This document shows, one piece after another, positions 10,126-17,928 of a DNA stretch of 64,000 bases. Positions within the stretch are counted from its first letter, which is position 1, and each line of letters opens with the position of its first letter. The notes beneath the pieces are model-generated. The model saw only the letters and a program-made list of their open reading frames with translations, made no database searches and was not told where the DNA came from. The DNA comes from Actinomadura sp. NBRC 104412 (GTDB lineage Bacteria > Actinomycetota > Actinomycetes > Streptosporangiales > Streptosporangiaceae), in NCBI RefSeq assembly GCF_030269515.1, contig NZ_BSTM01000005.1, positions 164,357 through 228,356 of the forward strand, written 5' to 3'. Position numbers and translations under genes: made by a program.

Positions 10126-10571
10126 TCGCCGACCCCTCTCGGCTCGCCGCCCATGAAGGCGGTCGTCGGCGGAGGAAGCACGGCTCGCGTACCCTCACCA
10201 CAGAGAAAGGTGATCTTCTGGCATGGAACGTCGGGTCGGACTTCGCTCTACCGGTGGCCGATCCGTCCGCCCGGGGCATCGGTGGTGCCGTCCGCATGCG
10301 CGATGGTGGTTCCGCGCGAAACGTTCGCAGATCATGGTCACCAGCACGGGCGACACTCCAGGGGAAGGATCTGTCGTTTCCCTGTTGAATCGTCAATCCC
10401 TGTTCGATCCAAACATCCTGACTCTGTCCGTAACCGGCCGCACGGATCGGCGCAACTCGTGGCTTCCCGAGGGGGCGCTCAGGATTCCGCCGCCCGGTCC
10501 CTCGCCATATCCGCTGCGAGCGTCCTGGGCGTTACGGTGTACGCGGTGTCGTCCACGCGACCGGAGGCTTC
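10126..10571. other. 446-bp gap upstream of drmMI copy 1; no gene recognised
   Basis: Open frames exist on both strands but none has a convincing ribosome site, codon bias or recognisable motif. The region should contain the divergent promoters of drmMI copy 1 (minus) and of the phosphoribosyltransferase remnant (plus). I could not identify a clear -35/-10 pair for either. Confidence 0.4.
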
Positions 10572-11041
10572 GTGCATAGGTTCGAATGGGGGGAGTGCCT
10601 TCGTGACGTGGCGCGGCTTGCGCGGCTCGTCCTGGCGGGCGGGCATGAGATCGATCTGATCGTGGCGGTGGCGCGTGGTGTCTGGTTCCGGGCCGGTTGC
10701 TGTCGGGGTATCTCGGAGTCACCAAGGTGACCAGTGTGGGCATCGCCTATGCCGACGCCGATCGGAGCCTGCACGACTTCTATGCGTTTCCGGAGCCCAT
10801 CCGGGCGGGGGTGCGGGTGCTTCTGGTCGAGGATCTGCTGGAGTCCGGCAATAGACTGCTCGCGGCGACGCGGAGGCTGGAAGGCAGGAGAGCCCAGGTC
10901 GTCACGGCCGCGCTGTATTACCAGAGCCGGTCGCAGATGATACCAGATGTCACGCTTGGGGTGTTGGACGAACCGGTGACCTTCCCCTGGGAGGTCCGGC
11001 CGATCCATAGCCGCTCATCTGGAGGGGAAGTCGAAGCCTGA
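10572..11041 (+). pseudogene. Phosphoribosyltransferase-family gene with a -1 frameshift
   Basis: A GTG at 10572, with GGAGG just upstream, opens a frame reading VHRFEWGECLRDVARLARL and on to IVAVARG. At about 10680 the expected continuation LVPGRLLSGYLGVTKV moves to another frame, so one base is missing. The second frame carries the PRPP-binding loop signature VLLVEDLLESGNRL near 10817 and ends at 11041 after a DEPVTFPWE stretch seen in xanthine/hypoxanthine-type enzymes. Together the parts give about 155 aa, a normal length for the family. It is either a recent pseudogene or a sequencing error. It converges on the damaged nuclease gene. Family assignment is by motif; substrate unknown. Confidence 0.65.
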
Positions 11042-11751
11042 GTTTCGCGATGGCGAGCAGGTGGTCGGAGAAGTTGTGCACGAAATCGACCTTGGGCCTG
11101 GCCGCGGGAGGGACGCTCAGGGCGATGTCGTCCAAGGCCAGCCCGGAGAGGGTGGTCTTCTTCCCCGGTATGCAGAAATGCCAGTCCCGTGCGCTCCACA
11201 GTCTGCCGCCTCGACCCGCGTCTCATGGTTGAAGTCACCGGCGGGGACGATCACGCGGTCGTCGGAGAGGCCGTCGGCGCGGTGCCAGAACTCCTTCCAC
11301 ATTGCGTCGACCCTGGCGTCCTCCTCGCCGATAACAAATTCGTGGAACGGGAAAAGTTGCAGCGAGTAGATCGAGACACGGTGGCCGTCCGGGGTGATGA
11401 GATCGCAAAACCGATCATGCCTTTGTCATGGAGGACCCAGTTCTGCCCGCGCACCACCGCCCTGACTCCCGGATTTGTCAATCTGATCTCATCACGACCG
11501 TCGATGGGCAGGCGCGAGGCGATGGCGATGCCCAGTTCAGCGGCATCGTCCAGATGCGATCTGGACAGCGGCAACCCGATGAACTGGGAGAGCCCGGCCT
11601 TCCTCAGTTCTTTCAATAGTTGCTCATCGGGTACACCGTCGTAGAAGTGGACTTCCTGGAGACAGAGTACATCGATATTTTGATTGACGAGCAACATTGG
11701 GACCGCGTTCCGGCCGACCGGACGGTGCGTCCGGTAACCACGCCGACCCAA
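10950..11751 (-). pseudogene. Endonuclease/exonuclease/phosphatase-family gene with several frameshifts
   Basis: Three frames on the minus strand together read as one EEP-fold protein. The first (from about 11751) has VNQNIDVLCLQEVHF and LGIAIASRLPI, matching the family's metal-binding Gln-Glu and core strand. After a shift near 11405 comes a WKEFWHRA helix and VPAGDFNHE, the catalytic GDFN motif. After another shift near 11200 comes IPGKKTTLSGLALDDIAL, then VDFVHNFSDHLL, corresponding to the late Asp-His region. Just upstream of the first frame a TGA blocks extension, so the true start is also unclear. The gene looks dead. In intact form it would be a Mg-dependent phosphodiesterase or nuclease. 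Its tail overlaps the convergent phosphoribosyltransferase remnant. Confidence 0.65.
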
Positions 11752-11789
11752 AATATCTCACGTCGCGATCGTGATCTCACTGAGAACGC

Positions 11790-11957
11790 TTACGGCATCC
11801 TATCCAATTCTCTCCGGTATATCGCCATGCAGGACTTCTCGTCCTCACCGCGTCTGATGGCGCTGATCAACCGGTAGGACGGCGGGGCATCGAGGGTCGG
11901 TTTCAGTGCGCCGTCGGCGCCGGATCCGACAGGTCGAGGAAATTCAACCTGTTGCAT
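11790..11957 (-). CDS. Small hypothetical protein, 55 aa
   Basis: The ATG at 11957 follows an AGAGG ribosome site with 8-nt spacing. The product starts MQQVEFPRPVGSGADG and ends in a basic helical stretch, IYRRELDRMP. I do not recognise it. It precedes the damaged EEP gene on the same strand and follows the 126-aa gene, so it may belong to that transcription unit. The start codon lies inside a perfect 7-bp inverted repeat (CCTGTTG CAT CAACAGG, 11948-11964), which could hide the start in an RNA hairpin or bind a regulator. It may also be a fragment of a larger decayed gene. Confidence 0.35.
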   Translation of the reverse strand: MQQVEFPRPVGSGADGALKPTLDAPPSYRLISAIRRGEDEKSCMAIYRRELDRMP

Positions 11958-11999
11958 CAACAGGACCTCTGCCAACGATTATCAGATGATTAGAATCGA

Positions 12000-12380
12000 T
12001 CAAGCGCGACGCTCGATTTCCTCGAAGATGTCGGCGTCGGTCTGTTGCTGCCAGTCTGGAAGCGCATCCCAGTCGGCGATATAGGATGGTTTCGGTTCAG
12101 CAATATGCTTGTGAATCTGAGCAATCCAGCATAGTGCAACGAAACGCCCCTTCTGCTCCCGGGTCAGCTTGGCGGTGGCTCCGGCGGACACCTCTACGAA
12201 GTCTGCCACTTGGCGGTAGACAGCGCCTGCGGCCTGCCGTTCCCATTCTGGAGTGTCATCCCAGGAGGCGACGTATCCCGGCTTGGGGTCGCCCGGGTAG
12301 TGCCGGCGTACTCCGGTAATCCACGCCTCCCGGAAAATGCGGCCGGGTTCGCTTTGCCGAGTGTCCGGCTCTGTCTGCAT
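12000..12380 (-). CDS. Hypothetical protein with two copies of a PKPxYxAxWD motif
   Basis: A 126-aa protein made of two similar units. Unit one has WITGVRRHYPGDPKPGYVAS with WDDTPEWERQ; unit two has WIAQIHKHIAEPKPSYIAD with WDALPDWQQQ. The shared pattern is W-x3-(H/Y), PKPxY(V/I)AxWD, P(E/D)W and Q, separated by a basic helix. There is no signal peptide or membrane segment, so it is probably cytosolic. Its GAGGAG ribosome site overlaps the stop of the upstream XRE-TPR gene, which points to co-translation. Function unknown. Conserved Trp, His and acidic residues suggest a small binding fold, and the duplication suggests two equivalent binding faces. The ORF is well supported; no name can be given. 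Confidence 0.7.
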   Translation of the reverse strand: MQTEPDTRQSEPGRIFREAWITGVRRHYPGDPKPGYVASWDDTPEWERQAAGAVYRQVADFVEVSAGATAKLTREQKGRFVALCWIAQIHKHIAEPKPSYIADWDALPDWQQQTDADIFEEIERRA

Positions 12381-12389
12381 ATCGTCTCC

Positions 12390-13682
12390 TCAGAGTTGGG
12401 CTATTCGGTCACTGAGTTGGGCCGCCCGGCTGTCGGAGATCAACGGGGCAAGCTGGGTACGCAATCGAAGGAGCTTACGCCCGACGTACCCCGACGATCG
12501 GGTCTGTTCTGCCAGTTCGACGGCTTGCCCGCCGTATTCGACAACCCGATCAAGGTCCTTGGTCTGGACGCCCAGGGCGGCGAGATCGGTCAGGATGCTT
12601 CCGCGTCGGCGCGGCGATGCGGTGGCGCCGAGAGCCTTGGTCAGTGCTTCCGAAGCCAGGTCGGCCCGTCCCAGCACGGCGTAACAGCTACCGCGCTCTT
12701 CGGCCAGTCGTGAGCCGTCGAAGCGGAGCCAACCACCCGGCATCACGGGTCCGCTCAGGGTCTTTACTTTTTCGGCCTCGTCCAGTGCACGCTCGCACGC
12801 GTCATAATCCCCCAGTCCGGCGTATGCCTCTGCCCGCACTGCAGCGACCCAATGCCGGGTGGCCAGTTGCCCGTCGCCACGCCCGGCGACCTGGGCCGCT
12901 CCGTCCAGGATCGGGATCACGTACTCGAAGCGGCGTTCGTACATGCCGATGTAGGCGTGCCGGGTCAAGGCGCACGCCCACATGTCGAACGCGCCAGCCT
13001 CTTTGCCCGCGTCGGCGGCGAGCTTGTAACAGTGTGCGGCGTCGGTGTACCGGTCGACGTCAAAGAAGATCTCTCCGGCGAGTTGAAGGAGATCGGCGGT
13101 CGCGACGCAGAGACGTTTATGCACGGCGGAAGAGCGTGCCCGATGGAGGCTTCCGGTGAGCAGGTCGAGTTGCCGCCGGACGACGGGGTAGACGGTCCGC
13201 TTGGACTCTGCCAGCGCGTACACCCGCCAGAGGTAGGAGTTCAACTGTTCGTGCTGGCTGATGTGTTCGAAGTCGGCAGCGTACGCATCGGCGGTGAGGT
13301 CGGGCACGGAGAGGGCCGTTCCCGCGATGCTCAACAGGCGAAGCAACTCCCGGCGATTCATGTCCTCCAGTTCACCAGAGGAGACATCGGGAATGACCAC
13401 CGTGGGGCCGATGACGCGGCCCTGCGGCACCCGCCCCGGGCCGGGCGATTCGCCGCCCCATGTGATAGCCGCGTCAGCCTCCAGCAACCCGTCCAGTTCG
13501 TCCGGGCCGACCCGGAGAAGCTCGCAGAGCTTGGATCTGTGGTAAGGCTGCGGGGCGCATTGACCGCGTTCCCAGCGGGCGACCGTTGAGCGGTCGGCCC
13601 CCAAGGCATCGGCAAGAGACTCCTGGGTGAACCCGAGCGTTCTCCGGCGCCTGGCCAACCCGGGCCGTCGCCCAGCCGTCAT
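12390..13682 (-). CDS. XRE-family regulator with C-terminal TPR-like repeats
   Basis: A 430-aa protein. The N-terminus is a Cro/C1-type helix-turn-helix (FTQESLADALGADRSTVARWERG, residues about 18-40). Next comes a linker with MNRRELLRLLSIAGTAL, a twin-arginine-like or hydrophobic segment common in this actinobacterial family, then about 280 residues of helical TPR-like repeats (for example DAAHCYKLAADAGKEAGAFD). Proteins of this design are thought to sense a peptide or small signal through the repeats and control neighbouring genes. The start has GGAGG seven bases upstream. It is divergent from the GRDP/phosphotransferase pair and leads the 126-aa gene. What it controls is inference. Confidence 0.8.
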   Translation of the reverse strand: MTAGRRPGLARRRRTLGFTQESLADALGADRSTVARWERGQCAPQPYHRSKLCELLRVGPDELDGLLEADAAITWGGESPGPGRVPQGRVIGPTVVIPDVSSGELEDMNRRELLRLLSIAGTALSVPDLTADAYAADFEHISQHEQLNSYLWRVYALAESKRTVYPVVRRQLDLLTGSLHRARSSAVHKRLCVATADLLQLAGEIFFDVDRYTDAAHCYKLAADAGKEAGAFDMWACALTRHAYIGMYERRFEYVIPILDGAAQVAGRGDGQLATRHWVAAVRAEAYAGLGDYDACERALDEAEKVKTLSGPVMPGGWLRFDGSRLAEERGSCYAVLGRADLASEALTKALGATASPRRRGSILTDLAALGVQTKDLDRVVEYGGQAVELAEQTRSSGYVGRKLLRLRTQLAPLISDSRAAQLSDRIAQL

Positions 13683-13880
13683 CGAAGATCCTCCGCAATG
13701 AGGCGCCCCGCCATCGTCGGGCTATGCCAACGTCAGCGTACGGCGTCAACGCGCAATGCAGCGCGAACACACCAGAGATGCGCCACGAGTGCACCAACAC
13801 CGCTTCACAGATGCCCTGGGGTGCAGGCGTCCGCCCGGCTTCCCTGAAAGGGACCGCACCTGAGAAGGGAGACCGGCGAC

Positions 13881-14351
13881 ATGACCGCCACAACCGACAG
13901 CACCGACCTCCGAAGCCTGATCACCCCGGACTTGTTCGGCAGGCTCACCGAACGGATCACCAGTGATCACGGCATCGAAGCACCCATGGCCGAACGCATC
14001 GTGCATCAGGCACTCGCGTTCCTGGTCACCTGTGCCCGCACCCCCGGGGCCGGACTCGCTCCCAGCACGAGCGTGGACACCGGCTGGCACGTGTTCTTGA
14101 TGTATACGCGTGAGTACGCCGAATTCTGCCACCGCGTAGCGGGCCGGTTCATCCACCACCGCCCAAACGATCGCAAGGACTCCGGCGAGGCAGGCAGCGG
14201 ACCTGAACGCATCGGAGCTACGGTCGCCGCCATGCGCGCGGCGGGAATGCCCGTCGACACCGGCCTATGGATACCCGCCACAAAGTGCAGTCAGTGCTAC
14301 GCCGGTTGCGCTGACGACCCCAGAACCACCGACCACCCGAGCGGAGTGTGA
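13881..14351 (+). CDS. Glycine-rich-domain-protein-like (GRDP/DUF1399-type) protein
   Basis: A 156-aa protein with the segment VDTGWHVFLMYTREYAEFCH followed by RFIHHRP. This resembles the DUF1399 core of GRDP-like proteins, which carries a conserved W-H pair and a later H-x-P. A C-terminal CSQCYAGCAD may bind a metal. In actinomycetes such genes often sit beside a small phosphotransferase and an XRE-TPR regulator, as here. It overlaps nothing; the phosphotransferase starts 3 nt after its stop, so they form a two-gene operon. GGGAG precedes the ATG. Biochemical role unknown; family assignment moderate. Confidence 0.6.
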   Translation: MTATTDSTDLRSLITPDLFGRLTERITSDHGIEAPMAERIVHQALAFLVTCARTPGAGLAPSTSVDTGWHVFLMYTREYAEFCHRVAGRFIHHRPNDRKDSGEAGSGPERIGATVAAMRAAGMPVDTGLWIPATKCSQCYAGCADDPRTTDHPSGV

Positions 14352-14354
14352 CCC

Positions 14355-15242
14355 ATGCCCGCCCTTGCCTGGGAAGACCTTCACGCCGACATCCAGCACG
14401 GCATACAGGAGCACGCCGGACAAGTCGTCAAGGCCGAACCGCTCACCCAGGGGCTCATGCCCGGGATCGCCGCACGGCTGCACACGACCAACGGCGACGC
14501 CTTCGTCAAGGCCGTCCCCGTCGGCAGCCCGGCCGCCGGCCTGTACCGGCGGGAGCTGGAAGCCAACGGCGCTCTCCCGGCCGACGCCCCCGCTCCGCGG
14601 CTGCGGTGGGGAGCCGAGACGGCCGGATGGGTCGTGATGCTTTTCGACTACCTTCCCGGCCGCGACGCCGACCTGTCACCCGGCTCCCCCAATCTTCCCG
14701 CCGTGCTCACCACCCTGGGACGGCTGGGGGACACCCTCACCCCGTCCCCGTGGCCGGACGCCCCCACCGTCGCGGACAACGTGGCCGCTCTTCAGGAAAA
14801 GGCGCACCGACTACTGTCCCATCCGTCCGCGACGGTGCCCGCCCGGGAGCGCTACGCCCGAGCCCTGGAGTCCTTCGACCTCGCCCTCCTGGCCGGGAAC
14901 GCGATGCTCCATTACGACCTGCACCCCGGCAACCTCCGCATGTCCGGCAGGTGCGTCCACGTCCTCGACTGGTCGTTCGCCTGCCAGGGGGCCGCATGGG
15001 TGGACGCGGCGATGCTCGCTCCCCGGCTGATCGAAGCCGGACACACCCCACAGCAGGCCGAAGACCTGATCTCCCAGCTTCCCGCCTGGGAACACGCCCC
15101 CGAAGCCGCCGTGACCGGACTCGCGGCGCTGTGGACCATGTTCCGCGAATACAAATCGCTGTACGGGCCGGAAAACGTCCGGGATCACCGGGCCCAAGCC
15201 GCGAACGCGGGCCGCGCCTGGATGGACCACCGGGCCGCATGA
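14355..15242 (+). CDS. Aminoglycoside phosphotransferase (APH)-family kinase
   Basis: A 295-aa small-molecule kinase fold. The catalytic loop HYDLHPGN is at about residues 185-192 and the metal-binding Asp at VLDWSFACQG about 15 residues later. Upstream, LTQGLMPGIAARLHT and GDAFVKAVP fit the nucleotide-binding lobe, with Lys near residue 54. The family phosphorylates antibiotics, choline-like compounds or sugars, and the substrate cannot be read from the sequence. It is coupled to the upstream GRDP-like gene. Its position beside a phage-defence locus does not show that it confers resistance, and a housekeeping or signalling role with the XRE-TPR regulator is equally likely. Confidence 0.75.
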   Translation: MPALAWEDLHADIQHGIQEHAGQVVKAEPLTQGLMPGIAARLHTTNGDAFVKAVPVGSPAAGLYRRELEANGALPADAPAPRLRWGAETAGWVVMLFDYLPGRDADLSPGSPNLPAVLTTLGRLGDTLTPSPWPDAPTVADNVAALQEKAHRLLSHPSATVPARERYARALESFDLALLAGNAMLHYDLHPGNLRMSGRCVHVLDWSFACQGAAWVDAAMLAPRLIEAGHTPQQAEDLISQLPAWEHAPEAAVTGLAALWTMFREYKSLYGPENVRDHRAQAANAGRAWMDHRAA

Positions 15243-15492
15243 CAGCCCACGCCCACGGCCCCCGGGAATCCACACCCGGGGGCCAGGCGCCGGATCGGGA
15301 GTGCCCGTGGCGGTCGTGGGGGTGGAGGGACGTCCGAGCCCTTCGCGCGCGCCGCCTCCCGCTTTGAAGCAGCGGCTACGTGAGGGCGTGATCTTCGCGG
15401 ACGTGCCAAGCCGGTGTAGAAATCGGCACTCCCAGCGATGAAAGATCGCATCCGTGGGCGCGAGGCCCCACCCGTTGATCAGAATGGACGGT

Positions 15493-16113
15493 ATGCGTAG
15501 GTCAAACCGCTGATCGTTCACCGTCCTGGGCGTCGGTATCGTCGCGACCTGCGGCGGCATCCGGTTGACGGCCATGCTGGGCGAGACACCCCCGGCGCTG
15601 GAGCCGAGGAGCGAATGCTGCCCCGACCGTCCCGGCGGGGTGGCGCGGCCCGACACCCATTACAGGGAGCTGTCGGAGCCCTATCGAGGCGACGGGCCGC
15701 ACCGAATGGAACTCAATGCGAGGCATGCCCCGGACGGTCTCGTGGACCTCCCCGCCCAGTGGAAGGCGGACACAGCAGCCGGCGGTCCCAGGTCCCGGTT
15801 GGTGGCCTGCGTCTACCAGGAAAGCGTGGGCACGCGGCGGAGAGTCAAAGACCGCCTGTACACCCATCAATCCCTGAACGTCCGGGCCGACCCCGCCGAC
15901 GCAACGAAGGTCGCGCTGTTGAAGGCCACGCACATCTTCGAGCTGTACGAGGCCAAGACCGGCAAACCGGTAGGCCGGGTCCGGGTACCAGGGGACGTGC
16001 CGTGCCCGGCCCACTACAAGGAGAACTCTGGCGTCTCCATCTTCCAAGAGCCCGACGTCGAGAAACTGCGTGCCGCCCTCCGCCCCTACGTTGAGCGCTC
16101 GGTCGGCGCGTAG
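15493..16113 (+). pseudogene. Secreted or membrane-anchored hypothetical protein with an in-frame TGA
   Basis: From the ATG at 15493 (or 15484 in the same frame) the frame reads MRRSNR, then TGA at 15511-15513, then SFTVLGVGIVATCGGIRLTA and an open frame to 16113. The stretch straddling the stop looks like a basic-plus-hydrophobic signal sequence with a possible lipobox Cys, so the TGA is probably a mutated CGA. Without it the protein would be about 206 aa. The mature part has RLVACVYQES and CPAHYKEN segments that could form a disulfide. Translation might restart at the TTG at 15565 or ATG at 15574, giving a product without an export signal. Family not recognised. Confidence 0.45.
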
Positions 16114-16182
16114 CGTCTGGTCGGTCTGTGCTGTCGTCCGCTCAGGCGGTGAGGGTCATCGGGCGCCGCTGGACGGACGACG

Positions 16183-16371
16183 CTACCGCTCCGGGTGTCG
16201 CTTGATCCAGCTCACCAGGGCACCGAACTCGGCGGACGTGAAGCTGAGGTGCCCACCGTCCGGGTTCTTGGAGTCCCGCACCCAGATTCCCTGCTCAAGA
16301 CGCCCAAGCTCAACGCAGACCTTGTCATCCCCGACGCCGCTGCGGGAACTCTTCCGCCACTGAACGGTCAT
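16183..16371 (-). CDS. DUF397 protein (BldB-like), downstream copy
   Basis: A 62-aa DUF397 protein: MTVQWRKSSRSG, an acidic CVELG core, WVRDSKNPDGGHLSFTSAEF and WIKRHPER. The chosen ATG at 16371 has GGAGAG six bases upstream and overlaps the stop of the other DUF397 gene (ATGA), a sign of coupled translation. DUF397 proteins include BldB of Streptomyces and partner XRE-DUF5753 regulators of the WhiJ type. The C-terminal two thirds is identical at DNA level to its upstream neighbour; only the N-terminal half differs. Confidence 0.85.
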   Translation of the reverse strand: MTVQWRKSSRSGVGDDKVCVELGRLEQGIWVRDSKNPDGGHLSFTSAEFGALVSWIKRHPER

Positions 16372-16488
16372 GAGCATCTCTCCGGGTGTCGCTTGATCCA
16401 GCTCACCAGGGCACCGAACTCGGCGGACGTGAAGCTGAGGTGCCCACCGTCCGGGTTCTTGGAGTCCCGCACCCAGATTCCCTGCTCA
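16189..16488. repeat. 109-bp perfect direct repeat shared by the DUF397 pair
   Basis: Positions 16189-16297 and 16380-16488 are identical over 109 bp by direct reading. Each encodes the C-terminal part of a DUF397 protein on the minus strand. The repeats are offset by 191 bp. Perfect identity beside divergent N-terminal halves points to a recent duplication or gene conversion confined to the C-terminal half. Confidence 0.9.
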
Positions 16489-16562
16489 TGAGGTGCCAGC
16501 TCAACGCAGTGCTCGTCGTTCGCTCCACCCGTGTGGGAACTTTTGCGCCACTGGACGATCAT
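16368..16562 (-). CDS. DUF397 protein (BldB-like), upstream copy
   Basis: A 64-aa DUF397 protein: MIVQWRKSSHTGG, CVELAPHEQG, WVRDSKNPDGGHLSFTSAEF, ending WIKRHPERCS. Its ATG overlaps the stop of the XRE-DUF5753 gene (ATGA), and its own stop overlaps the next DUF397 start, so the three genes form a coupled chain. It differs from the downstream copy mainly between residues 10 and 30, a region likely to set partner choice. DUF397 proteins act with the adjacent XRE regulator as antitoxin-like or developmental partners in Streptomyces (bldB/whiJ type). Confidence 0.85.
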   Translation of the reverse strand: MIVQWRKSSHTGGANDEHCVELAPHEQGIWVRDSKNPDGGHLSFTSAEFGALVSWIKRHPERCS

Positions 16563-17374
16563 GCGTACCGCTCCAAGTACTGCTTGAGGATCTCGCGGGA
16601 GGCGTCCACGGAGGCAGCCTTCGCGCTGATGCGATCGAACGTAACCGACATCTCGCGGACCTCGCCAGGAGTCTCGATCAAGCGTCCGCCGTTCTGGGCG
16701 CCAGAGTAGGCGACATCGCGGGCCTCTAGGCTGAGGACCCAAAGCGCCCCGTCCACTCCGACATGCGCACCCGAATCGAATGGGACGACGCGCACGCTCA
16801 CCTGCGAGGTATCCGTCATCTTGATCAGGTGCTCGATCTGCGCCCTCATGATCTCACGACTGCCTACCACACGTGCGAGAACGCTCTCATCGATCACGGC
16901 CCACATCTCGACATCGCAGCCCCGGTCGAGGAAGGACTGCTTGCGGGCGACTCGTCGAGCCAATGCCAGATCGGGGTCCTTCGCGTGGCCAGCCTGGACG
17001 TACGCCCAGGTGTAGTCGTCGGTCTGAAGCGCGAGCGGAACGACCTGACCATGGTACGCCTTGATCAGGGTCGCCTCTTCCTCGTACTTGATGAGCTGAC
17101 GCCCCCAGTCCGGGTCGTGCGCCATTCGGGCGAACCACAACAAGACCTGAAAAAGTATTCCGGTCTCGTAGTGGTTGTCCAGCAGCCGCATGTGCTCATC
17201 ATGGGGTCGCCGCCGTCCCGCCTCGAAGTTGGAAACAGTGGACCTCTGACACCCGATGATCTGACCGCACTGGGTGAGCGACAGCCCCGCCCTCTCCCTG
17301 AAGAACCGCATGACGTGCGCGAGGAAGTGCCACATCGAGAGCTTGGGATCGAGGGGGTCGCGGACGATAGGCAT
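16559..17374 (-). CDS. XRE-family regulator with DUF5753 (WhiJ-like)
   Basis: A 271-aa protein. Residues about 20-60 are a helix-turn-helix (LSLTQCGQIIGCQRSTVSNFEAGRR, of which the recognition helix is the C-terminal part). The rest matches DUF5753: HGQVVPLALQTDDYTWAYVQ, a VIDESVL segment, and VRVVPFDSGAH. These regulators usually repress or sequester together with an adjacent DUF397 protein, and here two follow. An HATPase gene (AbaA/RsbW-like) diverges from it, completing a trio that is common in Streptomyces and relatives. Targets are unknown. The 102-bp gap to the HATPase gene must hold both promoters. Confidence 0.87.
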   Translation of the reverse strand: MPIVRDPLDPKLSMWHFLAHVMRFFRERAGLSLTQCGQIIGCQRSTVSNFEAGRRRPHDEHMRLLDNHYETGILFQVLLWFARMAHDPDWGRQLIKYEEEATLIKAYHGQVVPLALQTDDYTWAYVQAGHAKDPDLALARRVARKQSFLDRGCDVEMWAVIDESVLARVVGSREIMRAQIEHLIKMTDTSQVSVRVVPFDSGAHVGVDGALWVLSLEARDVAYSGAQNGGRLIETPGEVREMSVTFDRISAKAASVDASREILKQYLERYA

Positions 17375-17476
17375 CGTACCTCCCGCTGTTTTCGCTTTGG
17401 CTGACTACAGGCGGAAGGTAGAGCGCATCGGTGATCCTCCTCAATGGTATTCGAAATCTGTAGCGAGGAGGTTACG

Positions 17477-17908
17477 GTGACAATCGCGAAGAAACGCGAA
17501 TACACCTTCCCCATGCTCGCCTCACCAGCGGCTGTTGGCGTGGCGCGAGACCTCTGCGATGCCCATCTTCGAAAATGGGACTGTTTTCCCATTTTGGACG
17601 ACTCACTGCTAATCGTCACTGAGCTCCTGACGAACGCCATGGCCGCAACGCCCCACAAGGAGATCGTCTTCCAGCTGGCTCGTGACACTCACGGGGTCGT
17701 GATCGCCGTCTGGGATTCCAGCCCCCGTATGCCTGAGCCTCAGCCGGTCGTCGAACTTACCCTCGAAGACCTCGACCTCTCAGAGGAAAACTTTGACAAC
17801 AACGGCGGCTGGGGCCTCAGCCTCGTCCGAACGCTGGCCACAACGAGCGGCGCCACCCGCGACCCCAAGAAGGGTGGAAAGTGGGTCTGGGCTCAGATGA
17901 CCCCGTGA
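17477..17908 (+). CDS. HATPase-fold regulator (RsbW/AbaA-like)
   Basis: About 143 aa from a GTG at 17477 that follows GAGGAGG. The N-box reads IVTELLTNAMAA (Glu and Asn conserved), the middle WDSSP replaces the usual DxG motif, and GWGLSLVRTLA forms the G-box. This is the ATP-binding fold of anti-sigma factors and AbaA-like regulators. In actinobacteria such genes commonly accompany XRE-DUF5753 and DUF397 genes, as here. It probably binds ATP and a protein partner; kinase activity cannot be assumed. It converges on drmMI copy 2 with only 20 bp between the stop codons, so read-through antisense to drmMI is possible. Confidence 0.8.
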   Translation: MTIAKKREYTFPMLASPAAVGVARDLCDAHLRKWDCFPILDDSLLIVTELLTNAMAATPHKEIVFQLARDTHGVVIAVWDSSPRMPEPQPVVELTLEDLDLSEENFDNNGGWGLSLVRTLATTSGATRDPKKGGKWVWAQMTP

Positions 17909-17928
17909 CGCGGCCCACTTCCCCAAGG

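Larger units (their letters stand above)
10126..17928. other. Cassette between the two drmMI copies
   Basis: This 7.8-kb block splits the DISARM genes. It holds regulators, small proteins and at least three damaged genes on both strands, and none belongs to the canonical DISARM set. The flanking drmMI genes are in direct orientation and homologous, so the block is bounded in effect by 4-kb direct repeats. I see no transposase, integrase or terminal inverted repeat inside it. Origin by duplication, or by recombination between two DISARM alleles, is an inference. Confidence 0.6.

Noticed and set aside
10126..17928. Insertion sequence or integrative element carrying the cassette
   Set aside because: I found no transposase, integrase, tRNA target site or terminal inverted repeats. 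The only bounding repeats are the drmMI genes themselves.
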